Assembly (NCBI GenBank): GCA_009746045.1
Contig: RPFO01001505.1
Location: 1 to 23,604, forward strand
Length of the DNA stretch: 23,604 nucleotides
Reading direction: 5' to 3'
Origin: Mesostigma viride
Lineage: Eukaryota > Streptophyta > Mesostigmatophyceae > Mesostigmatales > Mesostigmataceae
The notes below the pieces were generated by a model that was not told the DNA's origin, did no database searches, and worked only from the letters and a program-made list of their open reading frames with translations. This document shows positions 21,437-23,604 of the stretch, one piece after another (positions within the stretch are counted from its first letter, which is position 1; the number at the start of each line of letters is the position of its first letter). The translations under genes were made by a program, and so were the position numbers.

Positions 21437-21739
21437 GTGCTTTTAAACTTGCCCAGCGTTATGACTAGGATGCCCTTCTTTACTGCTAGCCACCGCCCCT
21501 TGTGTACAATGCTAGAATTAGGCCGGGGTAATGGTACACGTCCACCGCGTCCCCAGTGCAAGGTTCGTGAATGCGCTGGTTCGTAAAAAATTCGGCACTT
21601 GGAAGGTTCGAACACCTGACCCCACTTTCGTTATTTCAACATGCCCTGAACGAAAAAGCTGCGTAAAGGATACATTAACCGTTCCCTGTTATTCTTGATT
21701 ATATTGCGATATCATGGACGTACACACGCGGTTGGTGGT

Positions 21740-21858
21740 CCGTACTTGCCAACTGCACTTGCAAACTGACTGACTGACTGCCTCCGTTACGCACTTGCGT
21801 GTGTTTCCGTACTTGCCAACTGAACTTGCAAACTGACTGAATGACTGCCTCCGTTACG
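21740..21858. repeat. 52-bp direct repeat, period 67, with CTGA runs
   Basis: The copies are 21740-21791 and 21807-21858, beginning CCGTACTTGCCAACTG and ending CCTCCGTTACG. Two substitutions separate them (CTGCACTT against CTGAACTT, and CTGACTGACTG against CTGAATGACTG). Each contains a short ACTG/CTGA run. Confidence 0.85.
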
Positions 21859-22476
21859 ACTAACAAGTGAACGACGAGTGAGCTACTAAAGTTTTGTTCA
21901 GTTCATTGTGTCTATATGTACATAGCCGTTTCTTCAAAACCGTTGCGTGGATACCTTGATTCTGGGTTCGCTGATACTTGTTTCCCATTTTAAATCTCCC
22001 GTCCATAATTGGATACATGTAATGTAGGAGGATACCCACTTGCCCGAAATCCGCGTAACGGGTGATTAGTACTGCTGTAAGCGGAACCACAGACAAATCT
22101 GTCTAACGGGCTAACATTATTGTCCTTCATGTACTGGTTTTTGCACGCAGGACGCCATTCGCAACACCGCCTGACGGAGTCGGATGGACCGGACGTGCGT
22201 GAGGCTGCTGTTCACAGTCGTGAAGTTGGCAGACATTAATATCAACACGGTCACGAGAATTCGTCCAGAGAATAATTGATGCTTGTGACGTGCTCGACGG
22301 CTGCGATGACCGAGATGATGCGTGTAGTGCACAGCGTCCGAGACGTCGCGACACCCGTGGCTGTCCTGTTGATGCGAACGCACGGTGACGAGACGGAGCC
22401 CATTATATAGGTGGATTACAAGTTAGAACGGCCCTCGCGGTTGCACTGTTTAATCGCGAACGTGGATTTTGCGGAG
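21859..22476. other. Unique sequence; no supported gene
   Basis: A TATA-like TATATAATGG lies on the minus strand near 22396-22405, upstream of a minus-strand open frame at 22117-22383 (88 codons). That frame starts at GTG, lies too close to the TATA motif for a usual start site and resembles no known protein. I see no RNA gene or repeat here. Confidence 0.4.
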
Positions 22477-22490
22477 CCGACGGCCGTTGG
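22477..22490. repeat. Palindromic motif, copy 5 (one mismatch)
   Basis: CCGACGGCCGTTGG, one base from the perfect motif. It is preceded by GCGGAG, like copies 1-3, and lies more than 1 kb from copy 4. Confidence 0.6.
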
Positions 22491-23604
22491 GGATTGGAAA
22501 TCTGATGATATCGGGGCTGCGCACGACATCGAGGAACTGGGGATCGACGTAGGTCTACAGGCTCACTTGTCCGTCAACATGTATGGCCTCGCTTGACTGT
22601 CATCATCTTGACATGTACATAACTAGTTCATATACCATGCATTTGACACTGCCTGCACGTGGATTTTCCAGACATACATTGAGGGTAATTATAACTCGAA
22701 AGCACTACGTACGATTGAGACGTCCGGTCGTAGAGCAGATGCACTGGAGCTTTCTGATCTTCCAATTGATGGGTCTGTAATTATGTAAGATATTCAGATA
22801 TCGCGATGACTCGAGCATCGATGCATGGAATGTAATAATGTATTTCATTCAATTATACATCCAATTTAACTCCGCAATTGAGGGGCACACATGTCCATCA
22901 GCCCGAGACAACATTTCCCAAGTAATTTTCGATTAGTGATTTAGTGTGGGCCTCCCCTCCCCTATCTAAGACAGGAAACAACCGTAAGCAGGAAAACAAG
23001 GCGAAGGACAGGCTAACTACGAAAGGATTTATCCGCTGTGAGCAGGTCTAGCTTCTAGTAGAGCGTGTCCCGAAACGGGCAGCACTACTCTCCTAGCTTG
23101 AAGGCGACCCGCCCATTACCTATCAAGGAAGTGTCGACTTCTTGTTCCTGGACGCGGAAGGGTCTTGAACAGGTGTATGTGGCAAGGGATAGTCGTCTCG
23201 TTCACTACCTACTGAAGTTCCTCCGGAACCATTGTTACGCCGCGGATATCTACCTCCGCCTCTACCTCTAATGGGCCTGATACTACCTAAACTAGTCAGG
23301 CCTCCTCTACTCAACCCTCTGGCGAAAGACGAACGTGACGGAGCTGATCTCAATGCATTAACGTAATGTCCATGTTACCAAGAAAAGTCCTTATTTTAGG
23401 ACCAGTTTGAATTAAAAAATATATGTGCAAACATCAAATTTCGACCCTGGCATTTTTTACCACTGACAGATAACACACTTTTTGAATTTTGGACAAAAAC
23501 CTGGGTTCAAATAATTACATTTAGTGCCTGAATGGACCCTGGCCCATGGCAGGCCTCAAACGCGCGAATTTGGTCAAAATGAGAAATTTAGGACAATAGG
23601 ACCA
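22491..23604. other. Unique sequence to the window edge; no supported gene
   Basis: There are open frames of up to 76 codons. One on the plus strand at 22583-22780 has a true ATG (65 codons) but no recognisable domain. One on the minus strand at 23123-23353 encodes a basic peptide with an RGRGGGRY stretch. It opens at TTG just downstream of a stop and could at most be an exon fragment. The last 200 bp are AT-rich, with GGACCA at 23399-23404 and again at the very end. Confidence 0.4.

Larger units (their letters stand above)
20939..21739. other. Degenerate ~255-bp repeat region; no gene seen
   Basis: The palindromic motif recurs at 20911, 21169 and 21425, spacings of 258 and about 255 bp. After the second and third motifs the sequence is loosely similar, sharing GTGTGTGCGTG, ATGGCAC, a G-run following CGTC or GCC, and GGTGGGCATGC. 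This reads as an old tandem repeat. A tRNA-3'-end-like string, GGTTCGAACACCTGACC, lies at 21608-21624. Short open frames are present on both strands but none is recognisable. Confidence 0.5.

Noticed and set aside
21595-21625. Second tRNA-like fragment (GGTTCGAACACCTGACC)
   Set aside because: It has only a partial B-box match, with no paired T stem, acceptor stem or A box.
22117-22383. Minus-strand open frame of 88 codons downstream of a TATA-like motif
   Set aside because: It starts at GTG, the TATA spacing is wrong, and there is no known family or supporting splice context.
23123-23353. Minus-strand basic frame with an RGG-like stretch
   Set aside because: It opens at TTG just after a stop, is short and low in complexity. 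An exon fragment cannot be excluded but is not supported.
23394-23604. A second transposon bounded by GGACCA strings
   Set aside because: The two GGACCA strings are in direct, not inverted, orientation, and no target duplication or second end is visible before the window stops.

Overview
This is a non-coding, repeat-dominated stretch of eukaryotic nuclear DNA. The evidence is a very long satellite array with higher-order structure, a short inverted-repeat DNA transposon inside it, nested palindromes, a tRNA-like sequence and long gene-free AT-richer DNA. The satellite monomer carries about five CpGs in 40 bases, so CpG is not depleted as it is in heavily methylated vertebrate DNA. I cannot name the organism. 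A tRNA-Ser-like sequence with a plastid-like 3' half is only a weak hint of an algal, plant or plastid-bearing lineage.

Layout. Positions 1-18958 are one tandem array of about 460 copies of a 40-bp monomer, cut off by the left edge of the window. From about 2400 to 18112 it is organised as a higher-order repeat of 3808 bp. There are four copies: A, B, C, and D with a replaced 5' part. Shorter internal duplications of 200, 400 and about 1201 bp are nested inside. Copy C is interrupted at 12835-13327 by a 493-bp MITE-like element with 25-bp terminal inverted repeats and a 4-bp target duplication. The block 14207-14937 breaks the register and is rich in indels. The array ends in a (CA)n and (GCACAC)n microsatellite at 18957-19125.

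At 19223-20104 lies an 882-bp nested palindrome: three 206-bp hairpin-forming palindromes separated by two 132-bp spacers in opposite orientation, on an exact 338-bp period. It is followed by a tRNA-Ser-like sequence that lacks an anticodon arm (20117-20184, minus strand) and a short TGTAGGG-type telomere-like array (20221-20276). The rest, 20277-23604, is lower-complexity unique DNA. It has a 153-bp duplication, a degenerate ~255-bp repeat marked by the palindrome CCAACGGCCGTTGG, a 31-bp tandem repeat and a 52-bp direct repeat.

Coding content. I find no convincing protein-coding gene. The very long open frames on both strands of 1-18958 arise because the monomer lacks stop codons in every frame and its length is 1 modulo 3, so all six frames stay open and every frame yields the same translated cycle. 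The short open frames on the right mostly start at GTG or TTG and match no family I recognise. The interest of the window is structural: satellite amplification, a datable transposon insertion, a possibly invertible palindrome-flanked segment, and very high Z-DNA potential.
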